A stretch of DNA of 14,326 nt from the NCBI GenBank assembly GCA_964540005.1, contig CAZILN010000252.1, positions 1-14,326 on the forward strand. The letters run 5' to 3'. Under the pieces are notes generated by a model that was not told where the DNA came from, made no database searches, and was given only the letters and a program-made list of their open reading frames with translations. Shown piece by piece: positions 1-8,227 of the stretch; the stretch's first letter is position 1, and each line of letters opens with the position of its first letter. A program made the position numbers and the translations under genes. The stretch is from CAZILN01 sp964540005. Lineage in GTDB: Bacteria > Bacteroidota > Bacteroidia > Bacteroidales > SM23-62.

Positions 1-1
1 T

Positions 2-931
2 AACAATATGCCGGCCGTACAGGAGATTGATATTCCTGATAAAGCCATTATGGGCGTGAGCATTGAGGGCTCGGAAAAATGGTGGCCGGAGGAAAAATCC
101 GGGGCTGTCTTACCTGAGTTTGACCCCTGGCACCGGCAATCCTTTTATATTGAAGTTTTCAACCAGGGTACGAAGCCTTTCGAATACCTGGCCGTGGCGG
201 ATGAGAATTGGGTAAAGATACTTCCACAGCAAGGACGAATCGAACTGGAAGAACGCATATGGGTAAGTATTGACTGGGAAAAAGTACCCGTGGGTAATCA
301 CAGTGTTCCCATCCGGATCAAAGGTCCCGGCAGAAGTTCAGTAACTGTCAATGCGGTCATAAAGAATCCCTCGAAAGCTATTCAGGACCAGGCACAGGGT
401 TTCATTGAAAGCAACGGGTATATCTCCATAGAAGCCGAACATTATTCTAATGCCCTTGAACTGCCTCCCATCAGGTGGCAGATCGTACCCGGACTCGGAC
501 GGGGCCTTTCAGGTATTACATCCATGCCGGTTACGGCAGAGTCCCGGTCACCGGGAGGAAAATCACCTTGCCTGGAATACCCTGTTTACCTTTTCAGCAG
601 TGGAAATATCAAAGTCAGGACTCATCTTGCGCCCACGCTTAATTTCCATAACACGGAAGGCCTGCGTTATGCCATTTCGTTAGATGACCAGGACCCGAAG
701 ATCGTGAACATACACCCTGATGAATCTACCCGGACCTGGGAAAGATGGGTGGGTAATAATATCAACCTGAGTATATCGGAACACCGGGTTGATGAACCGG
801 GAAGACACATCCTCAGGTTCTGGATGGTGGATCCCGGATTAGTATTGGAAAAACTGGAAATTGTTACAGGGGAACTCCCTTACAGTTACCTGGGTCCGGG
901 TGAAAGCCATTTCGCTTACCCGGAAAAGTAA
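2..931 (+). CDS. GH115 alpha-glucuronidase, C-terminal part (5' end outside window)
   Basis: The reading frame is open from base 2, so the gene begins before the window; the first internal Met (base 8) is not a credible start. About 309 residues remain, against roughly 830-950 for full GH115 enzymes, so the catalytic domain is missing here. Numbering from the Met at base 8, residues 1 to about 120 look like the Ig-like domain that follows the catalytic part. Residues about 135-290 match the GH115 C-terminal beta-sandwich, with its typical opening GYISIEAEHYSN and the later stretches PTLNF and EGLRYAISLDDQDP. Family members remove (4-O-methyl-)glucuronic acid side chains from xylan, and some act on arabinogalactan. 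GH51 follows on the same strand after 65 bases, so co-transcription is likely. Family assignment is firm; substrate is inference. Confidence 0.88.
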   Translation, partial: NNMPAVQEIDIPDKAIMGVSIEGSEKWWPEEKSGAVLPEFDPWHRQSFYIEVFNQGTKPFEYLAVADENWVKILPQQGRIELEERIWVSIDWEKVPVGNHSVPIRIKGPGRSSVTVNAVIKNPSKAIQDQAQGFIESNGYISIEAEHYSNALELPPIRWQIVPGLGRGLSGITSMPVTAESRSPGGKSPCLEYPVYLFSSGNIKVRTHLAPTLNFHNTEGLRYAISLDDQDPKIVNIHPDESTRTWERWVGNNINLSISEHRVDEPGRHILRFWMVDPGLVLEKLEIVTGELPYSYLGPGESHFAYPEK

Positions 932-996
932 TCTGAAATGTACCCTATGAACCATTTAAATAAATTAATCCTGAAAAGGATATTAAACTTTATGAG

Positions 997-2550
997 ATGA
1001 AAAAACTAGCAGTCTTTCTTTCACTATCTTCTTTGTTACTGATCTCTGTCACTCTCTGTTCACAATCCTCACAGCCGGGTGCCAGTATTATTATCAATGC
1101 CGATCTTGGCACAGAGGTGATCAGCCGGCATATATACGGTCATTTTTCAGAACACCTGGGTCACTGTATTTATGAGGGCTACTGGGTCGGTGAGGAATCC
1201 GGCATCCCTAATACCAGGGGAATCAGGAATGATGTGGTGAAAGCACTAAAGGAATCAGCCATACCCAACCTGCGCTGGCCGGGAGGTTGTTTTGCAGATG
1301 AATATCACTGGAAAGACGGCATTGGTCCCCATGGCCAACGGCCCGAGATGATCAATACACACTGGGGAGGCGTCACGGAAGACAACAGCTTCGGAACCCA
1401 TGAATTCCTCGACCTGTGTGAACAGCTGGGCACAGAGCCCTATATATGCGGAAATGTGGGAAGCGGGACCGTTGAGGAAATGTCGAAATGGGTGGAATAC
1501 ATCAATTTCGACGGGATAAGCCCCATGGCTAACCTTCGCAGGGTAAACGGAAGAGAAGAGGCCTGGGGGGTAAAATACTGGGGAGTTGGCAATGAAAACT
1601 GGGGCTGCGGAGGGAACATGACGGCTGAATTCTATGCCGACCAGTACCGCAGGTATGCCACTTACTGCCGTAATTATGGCAAGAACAGGCTGCTGAAGGT
1701 TGCAGGTGGTGCAGGAAGCGATGACTATAACTGGACAGAAATACAGATGAAAAATATCCCTCACAATTTAATGTGGGGACTTTCATTGCACCACTATATG
1801 ACCGACTGGAACAACAAGGGTTCGGCAACGGTTTTTACTGAACAAGACTATTTCAGGACTATGAGTAAGGCCGTCGAATTCGGTGACCTGCTGGACAGGC
1901 ATATTGCCATCATGGATAAATATGACCCGCGCGAACGGGTTGCCCTGGTTGTGGACGAGTGGGGTACCTGGTGGGATGTGGAACCGGGTACCAATCCGGG
2001 TTTCCTCTACCAGCAAAACACCATGAGGGATGCCCTGCTTGCTGCGATTTCCCTTCACCATTTCAACCAGCGCTGTTCACGCATCAAAATGGCCAACATT
2101 GCCCAGACGGTCAATGTACTCCAGGCCATGATACTGACCGGTGAGGAGAAAATGATCCTCACCCCCACCTATCATGTATTCAATATGCTGAAGGTTCACC
2201 AGGATGCCACCCTCCTGCCTTTGAACCTGGATACCCCGGAATATGAATCAGAGGAGAGGAAACTCCCCTCTGTCAGTGCCTCAGCTTCCGTTGACAAGGA
2301 AGGGAAGATCCATATTTCCCTGGCAAACATTAATCCATCCGAAGATATCCGGGTGGAAATCGAAATAAGAGGATCCGATGTCTCAAAAATGACCGGATCC
2401 ATCCTTACAGCAGATGAACTGAACGGGCACAATACATTCGAGAAACCTGAACAGGTTAAGCCGGAACCATTTAAAGGCAGCAGTATCAAACAGAATAAAT
2501 TGATGATCGACCTTCCTGCGAAATCAATAGTAGTACTGGAAATTAACTGA
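997..2550 (+). CDS. Secreted GH51 alpha-L-arabinofuranosidase
   Basis: Retaining hydrolase that releases terminal alpha-L-arabinofuranose from arabinoxylan, arabinan or arabinogalactan side chains. At 517 residues it is full length for GH51. The acid/base Glu200 sits in GNENWGCGG, the nucleophile Glu321 in VVDEWGTWW, and other family motifs are LRWPGGCFADEYHW (92-105), LHHY (264-267) and NVLQAMILT (373-381). Residues about 300-515 form the C-terminal beta-domain. The N-terminus (MKKLAVFLSLSSLLLISVTL) is an export signal. A Cys at 21 is preceded by Leu, a poor lipobox, so it may be periplasmic or a lipoprotein. The ATG at 997 is chosen because the ATG at 992 meets a stop after two codons. It probably shares a transcript with the upstream GH115 gene. 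The stop lies one base from that of the convergent S9 peptidase. Confidence 0.95.
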   Translation: MKKLAVFLSLSSLLLISVTLCSQSSQPGASIIINADLGTEVISRHIYGHFSEHLGHCIYEGYWVGEESGIPNTRGIRNDVVKALKESAIPNLRWPGGCFADEYHWKDGIGPHGQRPEMINTHWGGVTEDNSFGTHEFLDLCEQLGTEPYICGNVGSGTVEEMSKWVEYINFDGISPMANLRRVNGREEAWGVKYWGVGNENWGCGGNMTAEFYADQYRRYATYCRNYGKNRLLKVAGGAGSDDYNWTEIQMKNIPHNLMWGLSLHHYMTDWNNKGSATVFTEQDYFRTMSKAVEFGDLLDRHIAIMDKYDPRERVALVVDEWGTWWDVEPGTNPGFLYQQNTMRDALLAAISLHHFNQRCSRIKMANIAQTVNVLQAMILTGEEKMILTPTYHVFNMLKVHQDATLLPLNLDTPEYESEERKLPSVSASASVDKEGKIHISLANINPSEDIRVEIEIRGSDVSKMTGSILTADELNGHNTFEKPEQVKPEPFKGSSIKQNKLMIDLPAKSIVVLEIN

Positions 2551-2551
2551 C

Positions 2552-5140
2552 CTAAAGTCTGCTTTCCGGGAACAGTTTCTTCCAGTCGTGATCCGTGTCT
2601 TTCAGCCACTTGTCGAACCAGGCCATGATGGTGTTATGCCATTCAATGCGTTTCGAATAGGTAAGGATGTGATGGTCCTCACCTTCAACCTGCACCATTT
2701 CAACGGGTTTGCCCAGAATCTTCAGTCCCACCCAAAGCTGCAATGATTCACCAAGCGGCACATTGGTATCCTCTGATCCGTGCAGCAACAATAAGGGTGT
2801 GGTAACCTTATCGGCACTGAAAAGCGGGCTCTGGTCAACATAAATATCTTTCCTGTTCCAGGGATAGGAATCCCTGCTCGCCACTGTGTTGTACCAGTAT
2901 CCCCAGTACCCCTCGCCCCAGTATGAAGAGATGGAACTGATACCGGCATGGGAGATGGCGCAGGCAAATATGTCGGTCCGGGTCTGCAAGAGCATGGTCA
3001 TGAATCCCCCGTAAGAAGCCCCAATACAGCCTATCCTTTCAGCATCCACAAAAGGATGGGCGGCGGCGAATTTTTTTGTCCCTTCTATAATCTCATCAGC
3101 CACGGTGATACCCCAGTTGTTCTGGTGGCGGGCCGAGAACTCCTGTCCAAATCCTATGGCACCGCTGGGCTGCGGCACATATACCACATAGCCTTCACAG
3201 GCCCATATATCCTGGGGATAACGGCCTCCAAAACTCTTACTGACCGGTGAGACGCCTCCGTAATAATTCACTATTAGGGGGTACTTTTTCCGGGGATCAA
3301 AATCCGGTGGGTAAATGACATACCCCCTGATCTTTACACCCTGTGAGCTTGTGAAATCCCACTCTTCATTGGTTCCGAACCGTACATGCCCATATGAATC
3401 AGCTTCTGTATGGTCAACAAGCCTGCTTTCCCTGCTTACTAAGTCAAGCAGCCAGGCTTTCGGCGGATTCCCGGTATTGTTGCCGGTGTAAGCAGCCTGC
3501 AATGAATTCGCAGCCAGGCTGAAGGAACCGATTACTTCCGGTTCAGTAACAAGTGCATTGAAGGTCTTTGCTCCCGGATCCCATACAAAAACCCTGACAT
3601 ACATTTCATCTGTAGCTGTCACATAGATCTTTCCATCCACCGGGTGCCATGTGGCCGAGCTGACGGCCGGGTTGAAATCCTCGCTGATGGATTCAACCTC
3701 ACCTGAAGCGAGATCATATATATACAACTGCTGGTCATAATTCATGGCTATGGGCTGATCACCTGTCTTTTTCCCAATTTCTCCGAAGCATTCCGGGCCA
3801 CCGGTTACCAGCAATTTCTTGCCATCAGGTGAGAACTGCGGGGATCCGTCCTGGGTAAAATCCTTCCAGAGGGTATCCACCCGGCCTGAGGAAAGATCCA
3901 TCAGGTACATGCTCTGCAGGCTGAACGGGGGAATGGTGTCATTGGGTTTGCTGATGCTGAAGAGGATGCAGGTCCCATCCCTGCTTATGTCCTCCAGGGG
4001 TGTACTGTATTCCCCGTATGTCAGCCGTGTACTGATCCCTGATGATACATCGTACCTGTACAGGGAAGTTGCGCTGCTGGTCCTGAAGGTACGGTTCCCC
4101 AACTCATCCATATATTTAAGCGATGATGCGGCTTTTTCCTTTTCCTTTTCAGTGATCCCGTAAATGATCAATTTTTCATCGTCAGACCAGTATACCCCTG
4201 ACAGGTCTTCTATGTTTTTCAGGACAGTGTACTCCTCTCCTGAACTGAAATCGAATACCCATACCGTTGAACCGTATTCATCCTCCAGGGTATAATACAT
4301 TTTATTCCCTTCAGGCATCCACCTGTAACCTGTTGATGCCTCCTTGCGGAAAGATTGCAGGATCTTTCCCGATGAGGCTTCCTTTACCTGTGTCCATCTG
4401 CCCGTTGCCCCTGTTTTAGTGTTCACCCTGCTGTAGTTGACCATGGCCAGAGCTCCATCGGGTGAGATCGAAACGGAAGACAGTTTGGAGCCTTCAAGCA
4501 GGTGATGGATATCCATCCCGCTCACCGGACTGGTGCTCAGTAAAGGTTCCTGCTCATCATCAGCAGAAAAAACAGCTTTAATCTTCCAGTCATTATTGTC
4601 TTCCCCTTTATACAGTGATTTTATCACAAGAAGGGACTTCCTCCGGTCAAGTTTCAGGGTGGCTGACTTTGTGTTGGTCTTGCCTTCCCCTGCCGCTTCA
4701 TAGCTAAAACCAAGCCTCGAGCCATCGAGGTATATTTCAAATGCCTGCGGACTTTCCACCTCGAGTTTAAAATCGTACAATCCGGGAGACTCAATATATA
4801 TGGCTTGATAGGCCAGCTGCATGGCTACATTCTTTGCCGGTTTGATCTCAATAAAACCTTCCTTCCCGGGAGATGTTACTTCCCATCTCCGGCTTTTATC
4901 ATCATTCCACGATAGTATATCACCCTCAAGAGGTGTGAGCTCAAGCAAGCCGATGTACGAATGTGACAGTACATTTTTATTTCCATACTCATCCCCGTTT
5001 ACTGAGGGTCCCAGTATGAAACCCGTCTTTTCCACAGGAAGGGGACCACTGGAAAGCCAGCTGGCATCGCTTATCTGTGGTATGACAGTATGAAAAACAA
5101 AAGCTAATAAAAATCCGGGCAGGAGTATTTTTGCATTCAT
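2552..5140 (-). CDS. Secreted S9-family prolyl-oligopeptidase-type serine peptidase with extra N-terminal beta-sandwich
   Basis: An 862-residue exported peptidase with an N-terminal signal of about 25 residues. Residues about 210-570 form the beta-propeller gate, with repeated SPDG-type blade motifs (SISPDGA, QFSPDGKK). Residues about 610-855 are the alpha/beta-hydrolase domain. The triad is visible: Ser709 in GASYGGF, Asp791 in HGSEDTNVP and His823 in EGEDHH, in the order and spacing of S9 enzymes such as DPP4. Family members cleave short peptides, often after Pro or Ala. Residues about 28-195 are not part of a usual S9 enzyme. They include ESPGLYDFKLEV followed by FEIYLDGSRLG, which resembles PA14 or carbohydrate-binding sandwiches; this is a by-eye comparison. 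The gene is convergent with GH51 and divergent from GH53. Peptidase assignment is firm; substrate is unknown. Confidence 0.94.
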   Translation of the reverse strand: MNAKILLPGFLLAFVFHTVIPQISDASWLSSGPLPVEKTGFILGPSVNGDEYGNKNVLSHSYIGLLELTPLEGDILSWNDDKSRRWEVTSPGKEGFIEIKPAKNVAMQLAYQAIYIESPGLYDFKLEVESPQAFEIYLDGSRLGFSYEAAGEGKTNTKSATLKLDRRKSLLVIKSLYKGEDNNDWKIKAVFSADDEQEPLLSTSPVSGMDIHHLLEGSKLSSVSISPDGALAMVNYSRVNTKTGATGRWTQVKEASSGKILQSFRKEASTGYRWMPEGNKMYYTLEDEYGSTVWVFDFSSGEEYTVLKNIEDLSGVYWSDDEKLIIYGITEKEKEKAASSLKYMDELGNRTFRTSSATSLYRYDVSSGISTRLTYGEYSTPLEDISRDGTCILFSISKPNDTIPPFSLQSMYLMDLSSGRVDTLWKDFTQDGSPQFSPDGKKLLVTGGPECFGEIGKKTGDQPIAMNYDQQLYIYDLASGEVESISEDFNPAVSSATWHPVDGKIYVTATDEMYVRVFVWDPGAKTFNALVTEPEVIGSFSLAANSLQAAYTGNNTGNPPKAWLLDLVSRESRLVDHTEADSYGHVRFGTNEEWDFTSSQGVKIRGYVIYPPDFDPRKKYPLIVNYYGGVSPVSKSFGGRYPQDIWACEGYVVYVPQPSGAIGFGQEFSARHQNNWGITVADEIIEGTKKFAAAHPFVDAERIGCIGASYGGFMTMLLQTRTDIFACAISHAGISSISSYWGEGYWGYWYNTVASRDSYPWNRKDIYVDQSPLFSADKVTTPLLLLHGSEDTNVPLGESLQLWVGLKILGKPVEMVQVEGEDHHILTYSKRIEWHNTIMAWFDKWLKDTDHDWKKLFPESRL
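4556..5059 (-). other. N-terminal accessory domain of the S9 peptidase (PA14/CBM-like beta-sandwich, tentative)
   Basis: This encodes residues about 28-195 of the peptidase, between signal peptide and propeller. It alternates beta-strand-like segments and carries a pattern seen in PA14-type modules: a 'pGlYdF.lev' strand, then 'feIYLDGsrlg', then a Lys/Leu-rich strand ending in LLVIKSLYK. I cannot name the family with certainty. Confidence 0.45.
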
Positions 5141-5318
5141 TGTTACAGGATTAAAATGGTGAGCTTTAAAAATAATTAAAAAATGACCACTGGTTTTAAA
5201 AAATATTCTGCTGGAAAACAGGACGCAAGCTCAGAACCATGTATTTCCTGAAGAAAGTGCGTTTGAACTAATGAGGGATTGCCTGACCTCCAATGAATAA
5301 TCCTTATTTGATTTATAC

Positions 5319-5326
5319 TATATTTG
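5319..5326 (+). promoter_or_regulatory. Putative -7 promoter element of the GH53 gene
   Basis: TATATTTG matches the Bacteroidota primary-sigma -7 consensus TAnnTTTG exactly and lies 45 bases before the GH53 ATG at 5372. I see no clear TTTG -33 element at the expected spacing of about 20 bases, so the call rests on the -7 box and its position. The 3' end overlaps an inverted repeat (5324-5341). Confidence 0.45.
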
Positions 5327-5341
5327 CCTGCTATCCGGCAA
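5324..5341. repeat. Short inverted repeat overlapping the GH53 -7 box
   Basis: TTGCC at 5324-5328 and GGCAA at 5337-5341 are perfect 5-base inverted arms separated by 8 bases. They overlap the 3' end of the -7 element and would cover the expected transcription start. This is a plausible operator position, but arms this short also arise by chance. Confidence 0.25.
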
Positions 5342-5371
5342 TTGATTATATATACATAAACAATATAAATC

Positions 5372-6796
5372 ATGAAAACAAAGCTTCTCTTCCTTTCATT
5401 GCTTTTAGTCCTGATGATAAGCTGCAACCCGCCTGGAGCCAGGGTCTCTGAATTTGCCTCCGTCAGCCAGGTAGATTCCGGAACACCCGTGTCGGTCCAG
5501 ATGACCGCCTACAGCACCACACTGCTTGCAGACGGGCAGGATCATACCCGGCTGCGCATAACTGTAATTGACAGCGCTGGCAGGGAGATCAGCTCAGCCG
5601 AAGATCCCATCCGCATATATGTAGACGGTGATGCCGTAATCAGGACCCTAAAGGGCAAAGACCTGCCGGTGCTGACCGATACGGCAGGATTGGATTATTA
5701 TGAGAGCCGGCTTGAAAACGGCCTCTGCCAGATGGTGTTCCATGCAGGAACCAGTCCGGGAAAGATCAGGGTCGAGGCAGCTTCCGGCTCCCTCTGGCGT
5801 GGTGGCCATGAGATCCATACAATTCCGGGCAACACGGTCCTGATGAAACCCACGCCGGAGCAATTACCTGAAACCACAGTCCCTATCGACCGGATGATAG
5901 GAGCCGATATTTCATTCCTTCCCCAGTTGGAGGACAGGGGAATGATATTCTATGAAAAGGGCGAGGAAATTGATGCAATTGAACTCTTACGGGACCACGG
6001 GTTCAATTATATCCGCCTTAGGATATTTGTCAACCCGGAAAACGAAAAAGGGTATTCGCCCCAAAGGGGTTTTTGCGGACTGGATCATACCTTGCAGATG
6101 GCTCAACGATCAAAGGCTGCCGGGATGAAGATCCTGCTGAATTTCCACTACAGCGACTACTGGGCTGACCCCCAGCAACAGAACAAGCCACTGTCCTGGG
6201 CCGGACTTAACTATAATACCTTAAAAGACAGCCTGAGGGATTATACCAGTAATGTGCTTCGTGCGTTTGAACAACAGGGGACACCCGCTGATATGGTCCA
6301 GGTAGGCAATGAGATCAACCACGGCTTACTATGGCCCGAGGGCCATATAAGTGTTCCCGGCCAGCTGGCGGAATTACTCATAGCAGGTGTGGAGGGAGTG
6401 GAAGCAGTGGACCCTGATATTCCTGTTATGATGCATATTGCACTGGGCGGACAGAATGATGAATCGGTGTTCTGGCTCGACAACATGATCGCTCGCGGAG
6501 TGCGGTTCGATATCATAGGGATCTCTTATTATCCCAGGTGGCATGGCACTCTCGATGACCTTAAATACAACCTTACTGAGCTCACTGAACGGTACCACAA
6601 ACCAATAAACGTAGTGGAGTATTCCATTTTTAAAAACGAGGTACATGATATTGTTTTCAGCCTGCCGGGAGACATGGGAAAAGGGACCTGTATATGGGAA
6701 CCTCTTGGCTTCAGGGGAGGCATGTTTGACCCTGACGGGGAAGTCACCGATATGATACTGGTCTACGATGAATTAAGGGATAAGTACCTGAAGTAA
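5372..6796 (+). CDS. GH53 endo-beta-1,4-galactanase lipoprotein with N-terminal Ig-like domain
   Basis: Hydrolyses beta-1,4-galactan, as in pectic type I arabinogalactan. The catalytic barrel spans residues about 172-473. The acid/base is Glu314 in VQVGNEINHG and the nucleophile Glu416 in INVVEYS. Other GH53 signatures are NFHYSDYWADP (257-267), LLWPEG (319-324) and ISYYPRWHG (384-392). The signal MKTKLLFLSLLLVLMISC carries a lipobox with the lipidated Cys at 18. No acidic cluster follows the Cys, so a surface-export tag is not evident and it may face the periplasm. Residues about 30-155 form a bacterial Ig-like module (TTLLADGQDHTRLRITVID) like those at the C-terminus of many GH2 enzymes, which is unusual on GH53. 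The PQQ-propeller gene follows 36 bases after the stop, probably on the same transcript. Confidence 0.94.
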   Translation: MKTKLLFLSLLLVLMISCNPPGARVSEFASVSQVDSGTPVSVQMTAYSTTLLADGQDHTRLRITVIDSAGREISSAEDPIRIYVDGDAVIRTLKGKDLPVLTDTAGLDYYESRLENGLCQMVFHAGTSPGKIRVEAASGSLWRGGHEIHTIPGNTVLMKPTPEQLPETTVPIDRMIGADISFLPQLEDRGMIFYEKGEEIDAIELLRDHGFNYIRLRIFVNPENEKGYSPQRGFCGLDHTLQMAQRSKAAGMKILLNFHYSDYWADPQQQNKPLSWAGLNYNTLKDSLRDYTSNVLRAFEQQGTPADMVQVGNEINHGLLWPEGHISVPGQLAELLIAGVEGVEAVDPDIPVMMHIALGGQNDESVFWLDNMIARGVRFDIIGISYYPRWHGTLDDLKYNLTELTERYHKPINVVEYSIFKNEVHDIVFSLPGDMGKGTCIWEPLGFRGGMFDPDGEVTDMILVYDELRDKYLK

Positions 6797-6832
6797 TATA
6801 CTAAGCGGAAGAAACATCTCAAGCCTTACAAA

Positions 6833-8119
6833 ATGAAATTATCAAGACAACTTGCGCCAATCCTGATAACCTTCACTGCAGTACTGATTATTAGTTCGAG
6901 TGCCGGAAAGGATGGTAACTGGACCCATTTCAGGGGTTCCTGCCTGGACGGGAAAGCGGATGTTGAACATGCTCCGTTGTTCTGGAACCCGGACTCCAAC
7001 ATTATCTGGAAGACTGCCATCCATGACCGTGGCTGGTCCTCTCCCGTAGTATTTGAAGACCAGATCTGGATGACCACGGCAACGGCAGACGGCAGGGAAA
7101 TGTATGCTGTCTGCGCAGACTTTCAGACAGGAGAGATCCTGTATGATATCCTGCTTTTTAAACCTGACTCGGTTTTCAGGATACATGATATTAACTCATA
7201 TGCCACCCCTACCCCCTGCATCGAAGCAGGCTTTGTATATGTACACTTCGGGAGGTACGGGACCGCCTGCATCAGTACTGTGGATGGAAGCACCCTCTGG
7301 GAAAGGACCGACCTTCCCTTTGATGATATACAGGGACCCGGTTCCTCCCCTGTACTCTATAAGGATTTCCTGATATTGCACTGCGAGGGGGTTGATGCCC
7401 AGTATATTATGACTCTCGATAAATCAAGCGGGAAAACCATCTGGCGTACTGACAGGCCGGCTGAATTGTATGAGCCTGTGTTTTATATCGGAAGGAAGGC
7501 ATACACCACTGCTTTTATAATTACCGTAAAAGACAAAGACCTGCTAATCTCAAACGGATCGGCCGTTTGCATAGCTTACGATGTTATGACCGGCAAGGAA
7601 GTTTGGAGGGTCATACAGGGGGAGGATTCGACAATCGCCATGCCTTTTTATGAGGACGGGATCGTGTATTTCTTCACCAGTTTTGTGACCCCGGAGCAGG
7701 GAAACAAATATGCCGAACTGCTGGCGGTTGAACCCGGGGGTGAAGGAGACATTACCGGAACAGGAGTGCTGTGGAGAAAACAGGTGCCCGTCCTGCAATT
7801 GCTCACCCCGGTCATCAACAAGGGACTGATATACACTGTTGACACAAAGAATATCCTTATGTGCCTGGATGCCAAAACAGGTGAAGAGCTCAAATCTGAA
7901 AGGCTGGCTGGAAAGCATAACGCTTCACCCATCCTGGCAGCCGGCCACCTGTATTTCTGTTCAACCCGAGGTGAAACCACAGTTGTCAGGGAAGGACAGG
8001 AACTTGAGATTGTTGCTGAAAATAAACTGGAAGGGGAGATATGGACCACACCGGCCATTCTGCGGAACAGGATCCTGATCCGTACCAGCAAATACCTGTA
8101 CCTTATAGGTCCCGGATAA
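6833..8119 (+). CDS. Secreted PQQ-type beta-propeller repeat protein
   Basis: A 428-residue protein with an N-terminal export signal (about 1-24) and no lipobox Cys. It then carries the opening NWTHFRGSCLDGKAD, which resembles the W.qFRG..g.g lead-in of PQQ-like propeller proteins. Blade motifs of the type [AC].D..TG...W recur: CADFQTGEILYD (94-105), VDGSTLWE (150-157), LDKSSGKTIWR (195-205), AYDVMTGKEVWR (248-259) and LDAKTGEELKSE (345-356). This is the propeller fold shared by BamB and PQQ dehydrogenases. Dehydrogenase catalytic residues are not evident, and length and signal differ from BamB, so a binding or scaffold role is more likely. It sits 36 bases after GH53 and may be expressed with it. 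The ligand and the function in this locus are unknown. Confidence 0.82.
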   Translation: MKLSRQLAPILITFTAVLIISSSAGKDGNWTHFRGSCLDGKADVEHAPLFWNPDSNIIWKTAIHDRGWSSPVVFEDQIWMTTATADGREMYAVCADFQTGEILYDILLFKPDSVFRIHDINSYATPTPCIEAGFVYVHFGRYGTACISTVDGSTLWERTDLPFDDIQGPGSSPVLYKDFLILHCEGVDAQYIMTLDKSSGKTIWRTDRPAELYEPVFYIGRKAYTTAFIITVKDKDLLISNGSAVCIAYDVMTGKEVWRVIQGEDSTIAMPFYEDGIVYFFTSFVTPEQGNKYAELLAVEPGGEGDITGTGVLWRKQVPVLQLLTPVINKGLIYTVDTKNILMCLDAKTGEELKSERLAGKHNASPILAAGHLYFCSTRGETTVVREGQELEIVAENKLEGEIWTTPAILRNRILIRTSKYLYLIGPG

Positions 8120-8137
8120 CTCTGATTGCCTGTACTG

Positions 8138-8153
8138 TGATAATGCATTATCA
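8138..8153. promoter_or_regulatory. 16-bp perfect palindrome between the propeller and CAP genes
   Basis: TGATAATGCATTATCA is its own reverse complement with no spacer. It lies 18 bases after the propeller stop and about 75 bases before the first possible CAP start. A spacerless palindrome makes a poor hairpin and suits a dimeric regulator site better. No T-run follows. One such site per window could also occur by chance. Confidence 0.3.
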
Positions 8154-8227
8154 GGTGTTTCAGAACAGCTTGCAGCCCCGAGGGTTGAAGACAATATGGA
8201 ATTCGTAAATGCCGTTTGTGATACAGA

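Larger units (their letters stand above)
5141..5371. promoter_or_regulatory. Divergent intergenic region between the S9 peptidase and GH53 genes
   Basis: This 231-base A/T-rich spacer must carry the start signals for both divergent genes. On the plus strand there is one exact Bacteroidota -7 match (5319-5326). On the minus strand I found no exact TAnnTTTG; only A/T-rich runs at 5161-5210 are candidates. No coding sequence or RNA gene was recognised here. Confidence 0.6.

Noticed and set aside
968..981. ATCCT-GAAA-AGGAT hairpin between GH115 and GH51, possible terminator.
   Set aside because: The stem is only five base pairs and A/T-rich and has no T-run. The spacing and orientation of the genes favour a shared transcript.
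1255..1764. Long open frame on the minus strand inside the GH51 gene (169 codons).
   Set aside because: It lies wholly opposite a gene with clear catalytic motifs, and its translation shows no domain or signal; it is a shadow frame.
5176..5427. Minus-strand open frame of 83 codons upstream of the S9 peptidase.
   Set aside because: It crosses the divergent promoter region and the start of GH53, and its translation has no family features.
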